Shown here piece after piece: positions 51,510 to 60,053 of a stretch of DNA of 64,000 nt. Positions within the stretch are counted from its first letter, which is position 1, and each line of letters begins with the position of its first letter. Under the pieces are notes generated by a model that made no database searches, was not told the DNA's origin, and saw only the letters and a program-made list of their open reading frames with translations. Where the stretch lies: positions 1 through 64,000 of the forward strand of contig DVKR01000018.1 of the NCBI GenBank assembly GCA_018715935.1, in the 5' to 3' direction. Source of the stretch: Candidatus Aphodovivens excrementavium. Its GTDB lineage: Bacteria; Actinomycetota; Coriobacteriia; Coriobacteriales; Eggerthellaceae. Position numbers and translations under genes: made by a program.

Positions 51510-52221
51510 TCTTTTCGATGCGGCGGGGGCTCTCTTTCAGGAGTTCGGGGAACGCAACAGGACGCCTGGGCTGTTCGTCGTAGGGGTTGATCTGCTTGAC
51601 GAACCAGGCAACATCGCGCCATTTTCCCAAACGAAAGCCCGCGTTTTTCTGAACCCACGCGCATTCGAATCCGAATCGTGCGTGCAGGCGTTCGCTTGCT
51701 GGGTTGGGAAGGGTCACGCGCGCATAGACCGTTCGAACCTCCTGAAGGGCAAGCAGCTCTATCAAGGTTTGGTAGAGCGCCGAGCCTATGCCTGCGCGCG
51801 TGGCGCGCGCATCAAGGTAGATTGACAGCTCGGCGTTCCAATCGTAGGCCGCCCGCTCGGCCTGGCGGTGCGCGTAGGCAAAGCCAACGATGTCGGGGTC
51901 GGCGTCGAGATTCGAGTTGGAGCTGGCGGCGGAGTCGGGGTTGCTGGCGGAGTCGGAGCTAGGGCTTGAGCCAGGACCGCTGGCGGAATCGGAGCTAGGG
52001 CGAGTGCCCGGGTTTGGGCCGGTGCTGGAGCAAACGACCAGGCAGGGGTAAAACAGCATGATTTGCTCCATCTTTGCATGAAACCCCGCAGGGGCGGGCA
52101 CCTCTTCCTCAAAGGTGATTGGCGTGCGGATATAGGGCTCGTAAACCCGTCGAATGTCCTCGATGTCGCCTGCGCAAGCCAGGCGGATGCTAGGCGAGTT
52201 TGTGGTGTTTGCGCTGTTCAC
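51487..52221 (-). CDS. GNAT acetyltransferase of the phosphinothricin type, with a 36-bp repeat insertion
   Basis: The 244-residue protein has the PAT-like N-terminus (IRLACAGDIEDIRRVYEPYI, ITFEEEVPAP) and the acetyl-CoA site around DARATRAGIGSALYQTLIELL. Between them, near residues 66-105, lies a Ser/Asp/Ala-rich insertion of 12-residue units (PSSDSASGPGSS, PSSDSASNPDSA) made by a 36-bp in-frame tandem repeat. The insertion sits in a surface loop before the core strand. An extra C-terminal ~40 residues follow. Substrate unknown. Confidence 0.82.
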   Translation of the reverse strand: MNSANTTNSPSIRLACAGDIEDIRRVYEPYIRTPITFEEEVPAPAGFHAKMEQIMLFYPCLVVCSSTGPNPGTRPSSDSASGPGSSPSSDSASNPDSAASSNSNLDADPDIVGFAYAHRQAERAAYDWNAELSIYLDARATRAGIGSALYQTLIELLALQEVRTVYARVTLPNPASERLHARFGFECAWVQKNAGFRLGKWRDVAWFVKQINPYDEQPRRPVAFPELLKESPRRIEKIIERAAL

Positions 52222-52247
52222 AAGTTGCCTTTCGTCATAGAATGAAG

Positions 52248-52260
52248 AGGGTCAGACCCT
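52248..52260. other. 13-bp palindrome before nfo
   Basis: AGGGTC-a-GACCCT lies between the divergent GNAT and nfo genes and could be an operator or a small hairpin. Nothing else in this 66-bp gap is notable. Confidence 0.4.
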
Positions 52261-52287
52261 GTATCTAATTGTAAACAAGGAGCGCGC

Positions 52288-53124
52288 ATGCTGACCATAG
52301 GATGTCATCTGTCCATCTCGAAAGGATACGCCGCCATCGCAAAAGAGGCGGTTGGCTTGGGGGCGAACACGTTTCAGTTCTTCTCGCGCAACCCGCGGGG
52401 AGGCAGGGCGAAGGCCATTGACCCTGAAGACCTGGAGGCGTTTCGCGCCTATGCTCGCGAGCAGGGAATTTCGCGCATATTGGCGCATGCTCCCTATACG
52501 CTCAATCCCGCGTCGGCAACAGAAAAAACGCGAGACTTCGCCCGCAGCGTTCTTGCGGAAGATTTGCCGCGCATGGAGCATACCCCCCACCAGCTCTACA
52601 ACATGCACCCTGGCTGCCATGTGGGGCAGGGCGTCGAGGCGGGTGTCGAGCTAATTGCCGCTGCGCTTAACGAGGCACTGCGGCCAGAGCAGACGACAAC
52701 GCTTCTGCTGGAAACCATGGCGGGCAAGGGGAGCGAGATCGGCGGGCGGTTCGAGGAGTTGGCTGCCATTATCGAGCGGGTTGAGCTGCAGGAAAAGGTG
52801 GGCGTGTGCTTGGACACCTGCCATGTATGGGATGCGGGCTACGACATTGCGGGCAATCTTGACGGCGTGCTCAAGGAGTTCGACCGCGTTATCGGGCTCG
52901 ATCGGTTGCGCGCCATCCACCTGAACGACAGCTTGAACCCCTGCGGTGCGCATAAAGACAGGCATGCGCGTATCGGCGAAGGGCACATCGGATTCGCTGC
53001 GTTGTCGGCGGTGACGCGGCACCCGCTGCTGCGCGATCTTCCGTTCTATCTTGAGACGCCGCAAGACGATCTTTCGGGCTATGCCGATGAAATAGCGCGT
53101 CTGCGATCGGCATGGAGCGAGTAG
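52288..53124 (+). CDS. nfo: Endonuclease IV
   Basis: The 278-residue AP endonuclease has the three-zinc-site motifs: MLTIGCHLSISKGY, MHPGCHVGQGVEAGVE, LLETMAGKGSEIGGRFEEL, GVCLDTCHVWDAGYDI and IHLNDSLNPCGAHKDRHARIGEGHIG. It cuts 5' to abasic sites in base-excision repair. Its length is normal. The ATG follows AAGGAGCG. Confidence 0.95.
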   Translation: MLTIGCHLSISKGYAAIAKEAVGLGANTFQFFSRNPRGGRAKAIDPEDLEAFRAYAREQGISRILAHAPYTLNPASATEKTRDFARSVLAEDLPRMEHTPHQLYNMHPGCHVGQGVEAGVELIAAALNEALRPEQTTTLLLETMAGKGSEIGGRFEELAAIIERVELQEKVGVCLDTCHVWDAGYDIAGNLDGVLKEFDRVIGLDRLRAIHLNDSLNPCGAHKDRHARIGEGHIGFAALSAVTRHPLLRDLPFYLETPQDDLSGYADEIARLRSAWSE

Positions 53125-53198
53125 GGTGTGAAAGCAGTATGTGACGTTGGACGATCGTTGCGGCAGAGGTCGCAAAGCGCGGAGAGCGAGGAATTTCA

Positions 53199-53477
53199 GT
53201 GGACAGGATCACTTCCAAGACAGACGGTGTATACACAGCCCCGCCTGGCGCCGTGGCAATTGAAGCCGAGAGGGCAACGGGCGAGGCGATAGAGCGGCTT
53301 GGCATGTTCGAAGATGCGGTTGAGCTTATCGAGCAACAGCTTGCCCGCGCAACGGCGAAGCTCGACGATTTAAAGGCAAGGGGGAAGATCCGATCTGCGC
53401 AAGGGCAGCAGCTTCTTGCCCAGAAACTCACGTACTCATCTACGCTGACCCTGCTTGGCGTAAAAGACGCCGATTAG
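53199..53477 (+). CDS. Small hypothetical protein, helical
   Basis: The 92-residue protein starts at GTG 53199, with GAGGA 7 nt upstream. Its centre (AIERLGMFEDAVELIEQQLARATAKLDDLKA, described here as a heptad-rich stretch at residues ~30-60) looks like a coiled coil. No membrane segment, signal or Cys is present. It lies between nfo and the pheST leader. No family recognised. Confidence 0.6.
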   Translation: MDRITSKTDGVYTAPPGAVAIEAERATGEAIERLGMFEDAVELIEQQLARATAKLDDLKARGKIRSAQGQQLLAQKLTYSSTLTLLGVKDAD

Positions 53478-53548
53478 ATTCAGAGGCCGCATGTGCCAAC
53501 ACGATGCGATTTGCGCGTGTTTTACGAAGAAGCGGCGTGAAAGTGCGT

Positions 53549-53950
53549 TATACTTGCGCGGTGCACAGAAATGGTGCGAACGGCGTAGACGAAGACAGCG
53601 CTTTGTGGAACTGCCGCCTTCAGAGATGAGCCTCACCGGCTGAAAGGGCTCAGACGGCAAACGAAGCGATTCCCTTCCGAGCCGCAAGGCTGAAAACAGG
53701 GCGCGCGCAGTGCAGCTTGCACGGCTGCCTAACTGCGAACGCGCGGATGCTTAGTAGGCTTTGCCGGGTGCTTCCGTAAAAGAGCAAATGAAGAGGGTGG
53801 CTGCTCTGTTCAAAGGAACGTTCGCGGCGGGCGATGCGCCTGCGGCGGGGTCGTTCGGCAAAGCAAGCCGTCAACCGAGGTGGTACCGCGAGAGCCTGCT
53901 CCCGTCCTTGGATTTCCAACTTGGACATCCAAGAGGGGGCAGGCTTTTTT
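53549..53950 (+). promoter_or_regulatory. T-box riboswitch leader of pheST
   Basis: TATACT at 53549-53554 is a likely -10. The invariant T-box GAGGTGGTACCGCG is at 53877-53890. It is followed by the terminator arms GCCTGCTCCC (894-903) and GGGGGCAGGC (935-944) with a six-T run. The ~320 nt before it is highly foldable and should contain stem I. TTC triplets at 53670 and 53675 are candidate Phe specifiers but I could not assign the specifier loop. Uncharged tRNA-Phe would favour the antiterminator. The bases from 53478 to 53548 show nothing notable. Confidence 0.88.
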
Positions 53951-54059
53951 GTTGGGCTTTTCGTGTTTGAGCCGCTTTCGGTTCTTGGGGTCGAGCGTAT
54001 CTCGACAGGGGGTCGAGCCGGCGTAGACATCGTAGGCGAAGAAAGGTGAGGAAAAGCGT

Positions 54060-55124
54060 ATGGCAATTGTGGATGAAGTGGTGGCGCTTCAGTCTGAAAC
54101 GCTTGCCGCAATCGAAGCCGCTGCCGATTCCGCAGCGCTCGAGCAGGTTCGCGTGGCGGTGCTGGGCAAATCGGGTTCGCTGACAGCCTACCTGCGCGGC
54201 ATGGGCAGCGTGCCGCAGGAAGAGCGTGCCGAAGTGGGCAAGACGGTCAACACGGTGCGCGGCGTCGTGGAGGAAGCTCTTGCCAGCAGAAAGGCGGCGC
54301 TGGATGCCGCAGAGCTGGCGGCGTCTATGGACGCGAGCGCGGTTGACGTGACGTTGCCTGGTCGTGTTCAGCAGATGGGAACGCGTCATCTGATCAACGG
54401 CATCATCGACGAGATTTCGGAGATCTTTTTGGGGCTTGGCTACTCTGTTGCGAAAGGTCCCGAGGTGGAAACCGAGTACTACAACTTTAACGCCCTGAAC
54501 GCGCCGGAAGATCATCCCAGCCGTGGCCTGGCAGACACGTTCTATGTGGTTGACCGCTCAAACGATGCGCACAAGCACGTGAAGGGTGAGTCGGGCGTTT
54601 TGCTGCGTACGCAGACCTCTCCGGTGCAGGCTCGCGTGATGGAGGCGCAAAAGCCGCCCATCTACATCATCAGCCCCGGCAAAGTGTACCGACGCGATGT
54701 GGCAGACCCGTCGCATCTTCCCCAGTTCCATCAGATCGAAGGCCTGGTGGTAGACGAGGGCATCACCTTCGGCGACTTGAAGGGCACGCTTGAATACCTA
54801 TGCAAGCAGATATTCGGCGAAGAGCGAAAAACGCGCTTCCGCGCACACTACTTCCCGTTCACCGAGCCTTCCGCCGAGGTGGACGTAAGCTGCGGTATCT
54901 GCCACGGCGAGGGCTGCCGCTTCTGCAAGGGCACGGGCTGGCTGGAGATCCTGGGCTGCGGCATGGTCGACCCGAACGTGTACGGCTACGCCGGCATCGA
55001 TCCGGAGAAGTATTCCGGCTTTGCGTTCGGCATGGGCGTGGAGCGCATCGCCTGCCTGAAGTACAACGTCCCCGACCTGCGTATGCTGGTGGAAGGCGAC
55101 ATGCGCTTCCTCAGGCAGTTTTAG
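54060..55124 (+). CDS. pheS: Phenylalanyl-tRNA synthetase alpha subunit
   Basis: The 354-residue class II synthetase subunit has an N-terminal coiled coil, motif 2 region SPGKVYRRDVADPSHLPQFHQIEGL, the Cys-rich CGICHGEGCRFCKGTGW, and motif 3 GFAFGMGVERIACLKY. It makes Phe-tRNA with PheT. Control is by the T-box upstream. A palindromic dispersed element, rather than a tight junction, separates it from pheT. Confidence 0.96.
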   Translation: MAIVDEVVALQSETLAAIEAAADSAALEQVRVAVLGKSGSLTAYLRGMGSVPQEERAEVGKTVNTVRGVVEEALASRKAALDAAELAASMDASAVDVTLPGRVQQMGTRHLINGIIDEISEIFLGLGYSVAKGPEVETEYYNFNALNAPEDHPSRGLADTFYVVDRSNDAHKHVKGESGVLLRTQTSPVQARVMEAQKPPIYIISPGKVYRRDVADPSHLPQFHQIEGLVVDEGITFGDLKGTLEYLCKQIFGEERKTRFRAHYFPFTEPSAEVDVSCGICHGEGCRFCKGTGWLEILGCGMVDPNVYGYAGIDPEKYSGFAFGMGVERIACLKYNVPDLRMLVEGDMRFLRQF

Positions 55125-55285
55125 GTTCCGCCGTTCTTCCGAACGGCGGACCTGCCGACGCTGCGCGGGAGCGTGGCGGCACGGCTGGCGCTCCAAGCGC
55201 TCGTCGCGTACCGAAGTACGCGTCCTCGCGCTTTCACGCCATCCGCACTCGCCACGCTCCCGCTCGCTGACGTTACGAACGAGAT
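55125..55285 (+). repeat. Palindromic dispersed element, copy 2 (between pheS and pheT)
   Basis: It starts directly after the pheS stop: GTTCCGCCGTTC (55125-55136) and GAACGGCGGACC (55141-55152), then TGCCGACGCTGCG as in copy 1. The large inverted repeat GGGAGCGTGGCG (55167-55178) and CGCCACGCTCCC (55250-55261) is perfect over 12 bp, around the central palindrome GCGTAC-cgaa-GTACGC (about 55207-55222). The outer hairpin, linker and centre match copy 1; the large arms differ in sequence but keep pairing. Confidence 0.82.
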
Positions 55286-55318
55286 GTGAGTCTTCCGTCT
55301 TTTTGGAAAGTGAGCAAC

Positions 55319-57814
55319 ATGAAAGTATCCCTGAAATGGCTGTCTAACTACGTGGACGTGCCTACCGATATCAAAGAGTTCTGCGACCGTCTGGACCTTA
55401 CCGGCACGGGCGTAGAGGGCGTTGAAAAGCTGGGCTCCCAGTTCGACAACATTGTCACCGCGCAAGTGGTGTCCAAAGAAAAGCACCCCGACTCCGACCA
55501 TCTGTGGGTGACCAAGGTTGACGTGGGCGCGGCGAACGTCGATGCCGACGGCAACCCGGAGCCGCTGCAGATCGTGTGCGGCGCTCAGAATTTCAACGAG
55601 GGCGACCACATCGTCACTGCTTTGGTGGGGGCGGTGCTGCCCGGCGACGTCAAAATCAAGAAGTCGAAGCTGCGCGGCGTGTCAAGCTGCGGCATGAACT
55701 GCTCGGCGCGCGAGCTTGGCCTTGGCGCCGACCACGCGGGCATCATGATTTTGCCCGAAGACGCTCCCGTGGGCATGCCGTTTGCCGAGTACGCCAAGCT
55801 GGGCGACACGGTTCTTGACCTGGAAATCACGCCGAACCGCCCCGACAGCTTGTCCATCGTTGGCCTGGCGCGCGAGGTGGGCGCCATGTATCAGCGCGAC
55901 TACACCAGCCCCTTGGCCGAGATGGCCGCAAAGATGCAGCTGGACGCGGCGGGCGCTCCTATCGAAGACGAGGTGAAAATCACCATTGCCGACGACGTGC
56001 GCTGCCCGCGCTACACCGCCCGTGTGATTCGCGGGTGCAAAGTGGGGCCAAGCCCCGACTGGATGGTGGAGCGTTTGGCCGCCATCGGCCAGCGTTCCAT
56101 CAACAACATCGTTGACGTAACCAACTACATCCTGTTTTTGCTCGGACAGCCGCTGCACGCGTTCGATTTGGCGAAACTGAAGAACTCCGAGGGGGTTGCG
56201 CACGTTGTTATCCGCGCAGCCGAGGAAGGCGAAAAGCTCACCACCCTCGATGGCGAAGATCGCACGCTCACGTCCGACATGACGGTTATCTCCACCCCTG
56301 AGCTGGGGGCCGTTGCGCTTGCCGGCGTGATGGGCGGTTTGGATACCGAAGTGACCGACGAGACCTGCGACATCCTGTTGGAGGCGGCAACCTTTGAGGC
56401 CGGCCGCACGAGCCGCACGAGCCGCAACCTCGGGCTTATCAGCGAAAGCTCCATGCGCTACGAGCGCGGCGTAGACGATCACGAGATCGAGCTTCGCTCT
56501 GCCGCCGCCGCCATGCTGATCGCCGAGGTGTCGGGCGGTACCGTGGCGCGCGCTGCTTCTAACGACGCGGGCATCGTGGACGTGTGGCCGCGCGTTACGC
56601 CCGCGCCGCAGCTGCAGTTCCGCATTCCTCGCTTCAACGCGATGATGGGCTCCTGCATTCCGCGCGAGTTCATTGAAGATATTTTGAATCGCCTGGGATG
56701 CAAGGTGTCTGACGGGGAAGCCGAAGACGTGCTTGCGGTTGAGGCTCCCACGTTCCGTCCCGACCTCGAGCGCGAGATCGACCTCTACGAAGAGGTGCTG
56801 CGTCTGTGGGGTATGGACCGCATCGCTTCGAGCTTGCCGGGCGGCCCTGGTCGTGTGGGCACGCGCACCGAGGGGGAGCGCAAGCGCGATGTGATTAACC
56901 AAACGTTGCGCGCAAGCGGCCTCAATGAAACGATGACCTACTCCTTTGCGCAGCCTGACGACCTCGAGCGTTTGCGCATGAAGGCCGAGGGCTTGGGGGA
57001 TGCCGTTGAGCTGATCAACCCCATGAATGCCGACCAGTCGGTGCTGCGCCGCAGCATCCTTCCGGGTCTTTTGCGCAGCGTTGCCCACAACCAGGCGCAT
57101 GGTGTGAAGAACATCCAGCTCTACGAGATCGGCGAGACCTTCCATGCAGCCGAGGGGCGTCAGCTTCCCAAGGAGCGCACGCGCGTAGCCGGTGTCTTGG
57201 TAGGCGCAATGGGCGATCCTTCGTGGAATGCGACCCCGCAGCCGTTCGATTTCTTCGACGGCAAGGGCGTCATCGAAAGCCTCGTGCGCGAGCTGGCCAT
57301 TCCCAAGGTTCACTACAAGGCGCTCTCGGCTGAAGAGGCGCCGCATTTGCAGCCCGGCCGTGCCGCCCAGGTGCTTTCTGGCGGAACGGTGCTTGGCTGG
57401 CTGGGAGAAATCCATCCGCTGGCTGTGGATGCATTCGAGGCGCACGGCCCGGTGGTGGCGTTCGAGCTTGAGCTTTCGGCCTTGCTGAAGAGCAGCGAGG
57501 CGGCGCGTCCGTACGTTGACGTGCCCACGTATCCTGCCGTGTCGCTGGACGTGGCGTTTGTGGTGAACGAAGACGTTACCAACGAGCGCATGATGCAATG
57601 CATGAACTCGGCAGGCGGCAAGCTGCTTGAGAGCGCGCAGCTGTTCGACGTGTACCGCGACGAAGAGCGCGTGGGCGCGGGCAAGAAGTCGATGGCCTAC
57701 GCGCTGACCTGGCGCGCCGCCGACCGTACGCTCACGAGCGAGGAGGCAGAAAAGGCGCATCAGAAGCTTGTGAAAAAGGTGTGCGGAGCAACCGGCGCCG
57801 AGGTGCGCGGATAA
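55319..57814 (+). CDS. pheT: Phenylalanyl-tRNA synthetase beta subunit
   Basis: The 831-residue subunit has the N-terminal tRNA-binding domain (VVSKEKHPDSDHLWVTKVDVG), the B3/B4 editing domain, a B5 domain, the catalytic-like core (INPMNADQSVLRRSILPGLL), and a C-terminal ferredoxin-like anticodon-binding domain (YPAVSLDVAFVVNEDV). Length is normal. The ATG at 55319 starts at the conserved MKVSLKWLSNYVDV; an in-frame upstream start inside the element is not supported. Confidence 0.96.
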   Translation: MKVSLKWLSNYVDVPTDIKEFCDRLDLTGTGVEGVEKLGSQFDNIVTAQVVSKEKHPDSDHLWVTKVDVGAANVDADGNPEPLQIVCGAQNFNEGDHIVTALVGAVLPGDVKIKKSKLRGVSSCGMNCSARELGLGADHAGIMILPEDAPVGMPFAEYAKLGDTVLDLEITPNRPDSLSIVGLAREVGAMYQRDYTSPLAEMAAKMQLDAAGAPIEDEVKITIADDVRCPRYTARVIRGCKVGPSPDWMVERLAAIGQRSINNIVDVTNYILFLLGQPLHAFDLAKLKNSEGVAHVVIRAAEEGEKLTTLDGEDRTLTSDMTVISTPELGAVALAGVMGGLDTEVTDETCDILLEAATFEAGRTSRTSRNLGLISESSMRYERGVDDHEIELRSAAAAMLIAEVSGGTVARAASNDAGIVDVWPRVTPAPQLQFRIPRFNAMMGSCIPREFIEDILNRLGCKVSDGEAEDVLAVEAPTFRPDLEREIDLYEEVLRLWGMDRIASSLPGGPGRVGTRTEGERKRDVINQTLRASGLNETMTYSFAQPDDLERLRMKAEGLGDAVELINPMNADQSVLRRSILPGLLRSVAHNQAHGVKNIQLYEIGETFHAAEGRQLPKERTRVAGVLVGAMGDPSWNATPQPFDFFDGKGVIESLVRELAIPKVHYKALSAEEAPHLQPGRAAQVLSGGTVLGWLGEIHPLAVDAFEAHGPVVAFELELSALLKSSEAARPYVDVPTYPAVSLDVAFVVNEDVTNERMMQCMNSAGGKLLESAQLFDVYRDEERVGAGKKSMAYALTWRAADRTLTSEEAEKAHQKLVKKVCGATGAEVRG

Positions 57815-57828
57815 AGAATAGGTGATCG

Positions 57829-59379
57829 GTGACAAGCGGGCATGGCAAAAAGGACAAGCCCTACGTAGGCGATTACGGGGAGCCTATCGAAGGCGTGGGT
57901 CGCATTGCGTCGGCTAGCGTTTCTTTGGTGGTGCTTGCGTGCCTTATCGGCTTTGCTGTGGGAGTGGTCGTGTGGGGCGCGCTCACGCTCTCTAACCTTC
58001 TCATTCATTTGCTTTGGCACGAGCTTCCCGCGGCACTTCCCTTCGAGGCGCCGTGGCTTCCGCTCGCGCTTTGCCCGCTCGGCGGCCTGATCATCGGGCT
58101 TTGGACGCGCACCTTTCATAACGCGCCGGAGTCTCTCGACGCTGTGATGGAAACGGTGCGCGCCACTGGCGGCTATCGCCTGAAAGGCCTTGGTTCAAGC
58201 ATCGTGAGCTTTCTGTTGCCGCTTACGTTCGGCGGCTCCGTTGGCCCTGAGGCGGGGCTGACCGGCATTATCGCGGCAGCGTGCACGTGGATAGGCAATA
58301 CGCTCAAGCGCGCCGGCCTCAAGGTGAAGGCGGTTGCCGACCTCACCTTGTCTGCCACGCTGTCCGCCGTGTTCGGCGCGCCGCTTCTGGGCATTGTTTT
58401 GAACGCGGAAGAGCAAGAGCGGGGGCACACGCGAGCGCGAGGGCAGGATCAGGAGCAGGAGTGCGCGCGAGAGCAAGGGCAAGAGCGCGCGCGGACGCAG
58501 GATCGCGCGCGGGCGCAAGGGAGAGACGGCGAGCGCGCGCGGGAGCGAGGGCGCGCGCGGGCGCAAGAGCGAGACGGCGAGTGCGCGCAAAAGCGAGGAG
58601 CGTCTGCCGCCTCCCCGTCGCCGAGCGACTACACGTTTCGCCGTCCTGCGAAGCTGTTGCTCTATACGGCAGCGGCATTCGGTGCGTTTGGAGGGGCGGT
58701 GCTCGTTGGCTCGCTGTTGGGGGGAAGCGCCGGCCTTCCGCGCTTTTCCTCTATTGGGGCATCAGGTCTCGAGTATGCGTGGACAGTGCCCTTGGCGCTT
58801 GCGGGCTGGCTGCTTGGACTGCTCTTTCACGGGTCAAGCAGGCTTTTCAGGGCGGCAAGCAGAAAGTTCAAAAACGACTCGCTGGCACCACCGCTTCTGG
58901 TCGGCGTGGTGATGGGTGCTTTGGCCACAGCACTTCCCGGAGTGCTGTTTTCTGGGGAAGAGCAGTGCTTTGCCATTATGGAGAACTGGGCGCTTTCGAG
59001 CGCGTTCGTTCTGCTGCTAACTGGCGTTTTTAAAGTGGCGCTCACATCGCTGTGCCTCAATTTCGGGTGGCGCGGCGGGAACTTCTTTCCCTGCATTTTT
59101 GCCGGAGTGAGCTTTGGCTACGGGGCGTCAGCTCTGCTGGGAGTCGATCCTATGCTGTGCGTGACCAGCGTCACCACCGCGCTTATAGCATGCATGACGC
59201 GAAAGCCGCTTCTTTCGCTCGCGCTGCTGCTTCTCTGCTTTCCTGCTGACGGATTGCTGGTAAGCGGCATTGCCGCGATCATGGGGGCGGCGTTGCCCGT
59301 ACCACGCGCGCTGCAGACCGCGCGGAAGGCGGATGAGTCTCGGCCTGCGGCAGGAGCGTCGTTGCAAGAATCGGACTAG
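57829..59379 (+). CDS. ClC family anion channel/transporter with a low-complexity insertion and no gating Glu
   Basis: The 516-residue membrane protein has ClC motifs: FGGSVGPEAGL (GxEGP position), LNAEEQE (the E203 region), and GWRGGNFFPCIFAG (GxFxP). At the site of the gating Glu (E148 of E. coli ClcA) it has Val. Between the two halves, residues ~194-264 are an Arg/Glu/Gln/Ala-rich insertion with 16-residue repeats. The GTG start at 57829 follows AGGTGA. It may conduct an anion passively; the ion is not known. It lies 14 bp after pheT. Confidence 0.83.
   Translation: MTSGHGKKDKPYVGDYGEPIEGVGRIASASVSLVVLACLIGFAVGVVVWGALTLSNLLIHLLWHELPAALPFEAPWLPLALCPLGGLIIGLWTRTFHNAPESLDAVMETVRATGGYRLKGLGSSIVSFLLPLTFGGSVGPEAGLTGIIAAACTWIGNTLKRAGLKVKAVADLTLSATLSAVFGAPLLGIVLNAEEQERGHTRARGQDQEQECAREQGQERARTQDRARAQGRDGERARERGRARAQERDGECAQKRGASAASPSPSDYTFRRPAKLLLYTAAAFGAFGGAVLVGSLLGGSAGLPRFSSIGASGLEYAWTVPLALAGWLLGLLFHGSSRLFRAASRKFKNDSLAPPLLVGVVMGALATALPGVLFSGEEQCFAIMENWALSSAFVLLLTGVFKVALTSLCLNFGWRGGNFFPCIFAGVSFGYGASALLGVDPMLCVTSVTTALIACMTRKPLLSLALLLLCFPADGLLVSGIAAIMGAALPVPRALQTARKADESRPAAGASLQESD
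58408..58620 (+). repeat. In-frame repeat expansion within the ClC gene
   Basis: The strand is made of GCGCGCGGGCGCAAG-type units; two ~48-bp copies (16 codons) are clear from about 58503 to 58598. The encoded stretch is hydrophilic and lies in the cytoplasmic linker between helices I and J. Base use here is far more G/A/C-rich and T-poor than the flanks. Confidence 0.8.
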
Positions 59380-59393
59380 GAAAGGCGGGGCCC

Positions 59394-59840
59394 ATGAGGC
59401 AAAAGCGAGACCGCATTCGCTCGGGCGTTATTTTATGGCGAACCATTAAAAGCGTGAGCGCCCAGCGCATTTTCGTGGCATACCTGGTGTTCCTATTGGT
59501 GTGTTGCGGTGTGTTTTGCCTGGTGGAACCCGACACCTTTCCTGGTTTTGGCGATGCGGTATGGTACTGCTTCCAAACCATCACCACCATCGGTTTTGGC
59601 GACATTGTTCCTTCTACCGCGCTGGTGCGCGGGATAAGCGTGGTGGTCGGGCTTTCCGCCCTGTTCGTGGTGGCGCTGCTCACCGGCGTTACCGTAAGTT
59701 ACTTCAACGAGAAAATGCGTCTGCGTCGCAATGAGAGTTTTATCGAATTCGATCATGGGATGGAGCACCTCACCGAGCTTTCTCCCGAACAGCTCGCGCG
59801 GTTGGAAGAACAGTACCGCACGTTCGTGAGGCGGCGATAG
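59394..59840 (+). CDS. Two-segment potassium channel
   Basis: The 148-residue protein has two membrane segments flanking a pore loop with selectivity filter TTIGFGD (TTITTIGFGDIVP). There is no RCK domain; the ~45-residue C-terminal tail is charged. It resembles KcsA/ion_trans_2 channels. It starts 14 bp after the ClC gene and may share its transcript, which would pair anion and K+ permeation. Confidence 0.87.
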   Translation: MRQKRDRIRSGVILWRTIKSVSAQRIFVAYLVFLLVCCGVFCLVEPDTFPGFGDAVWYCFQTITTIGFGDIVPSTALVRGISVVVGLSALFVVALLTGVTVSYFNEKMRLRRNESFIEFDHGMEHLTELSPEQLARLEEQYRTFVRRR

Positions 59841-60053
59841 GGGGATTGCGCGTTTAAGCACCCCGGGGGCTTTGCGGCGAAGAAACCATGGGTAACCTGT
59901 TCGGACGCGCGGTTCAACGCTATACTTACGGGCGAAACAGCGTAGAGAACGAGCGCAACTGAGCATGGAGTGCCGACGATGGCAGCAGGTCACTCATTGT
60001 CCCTTGTCCTGCCGTGCCATGCTCGACGCGATGCCAAGAAAGAAGGGTCTTCC

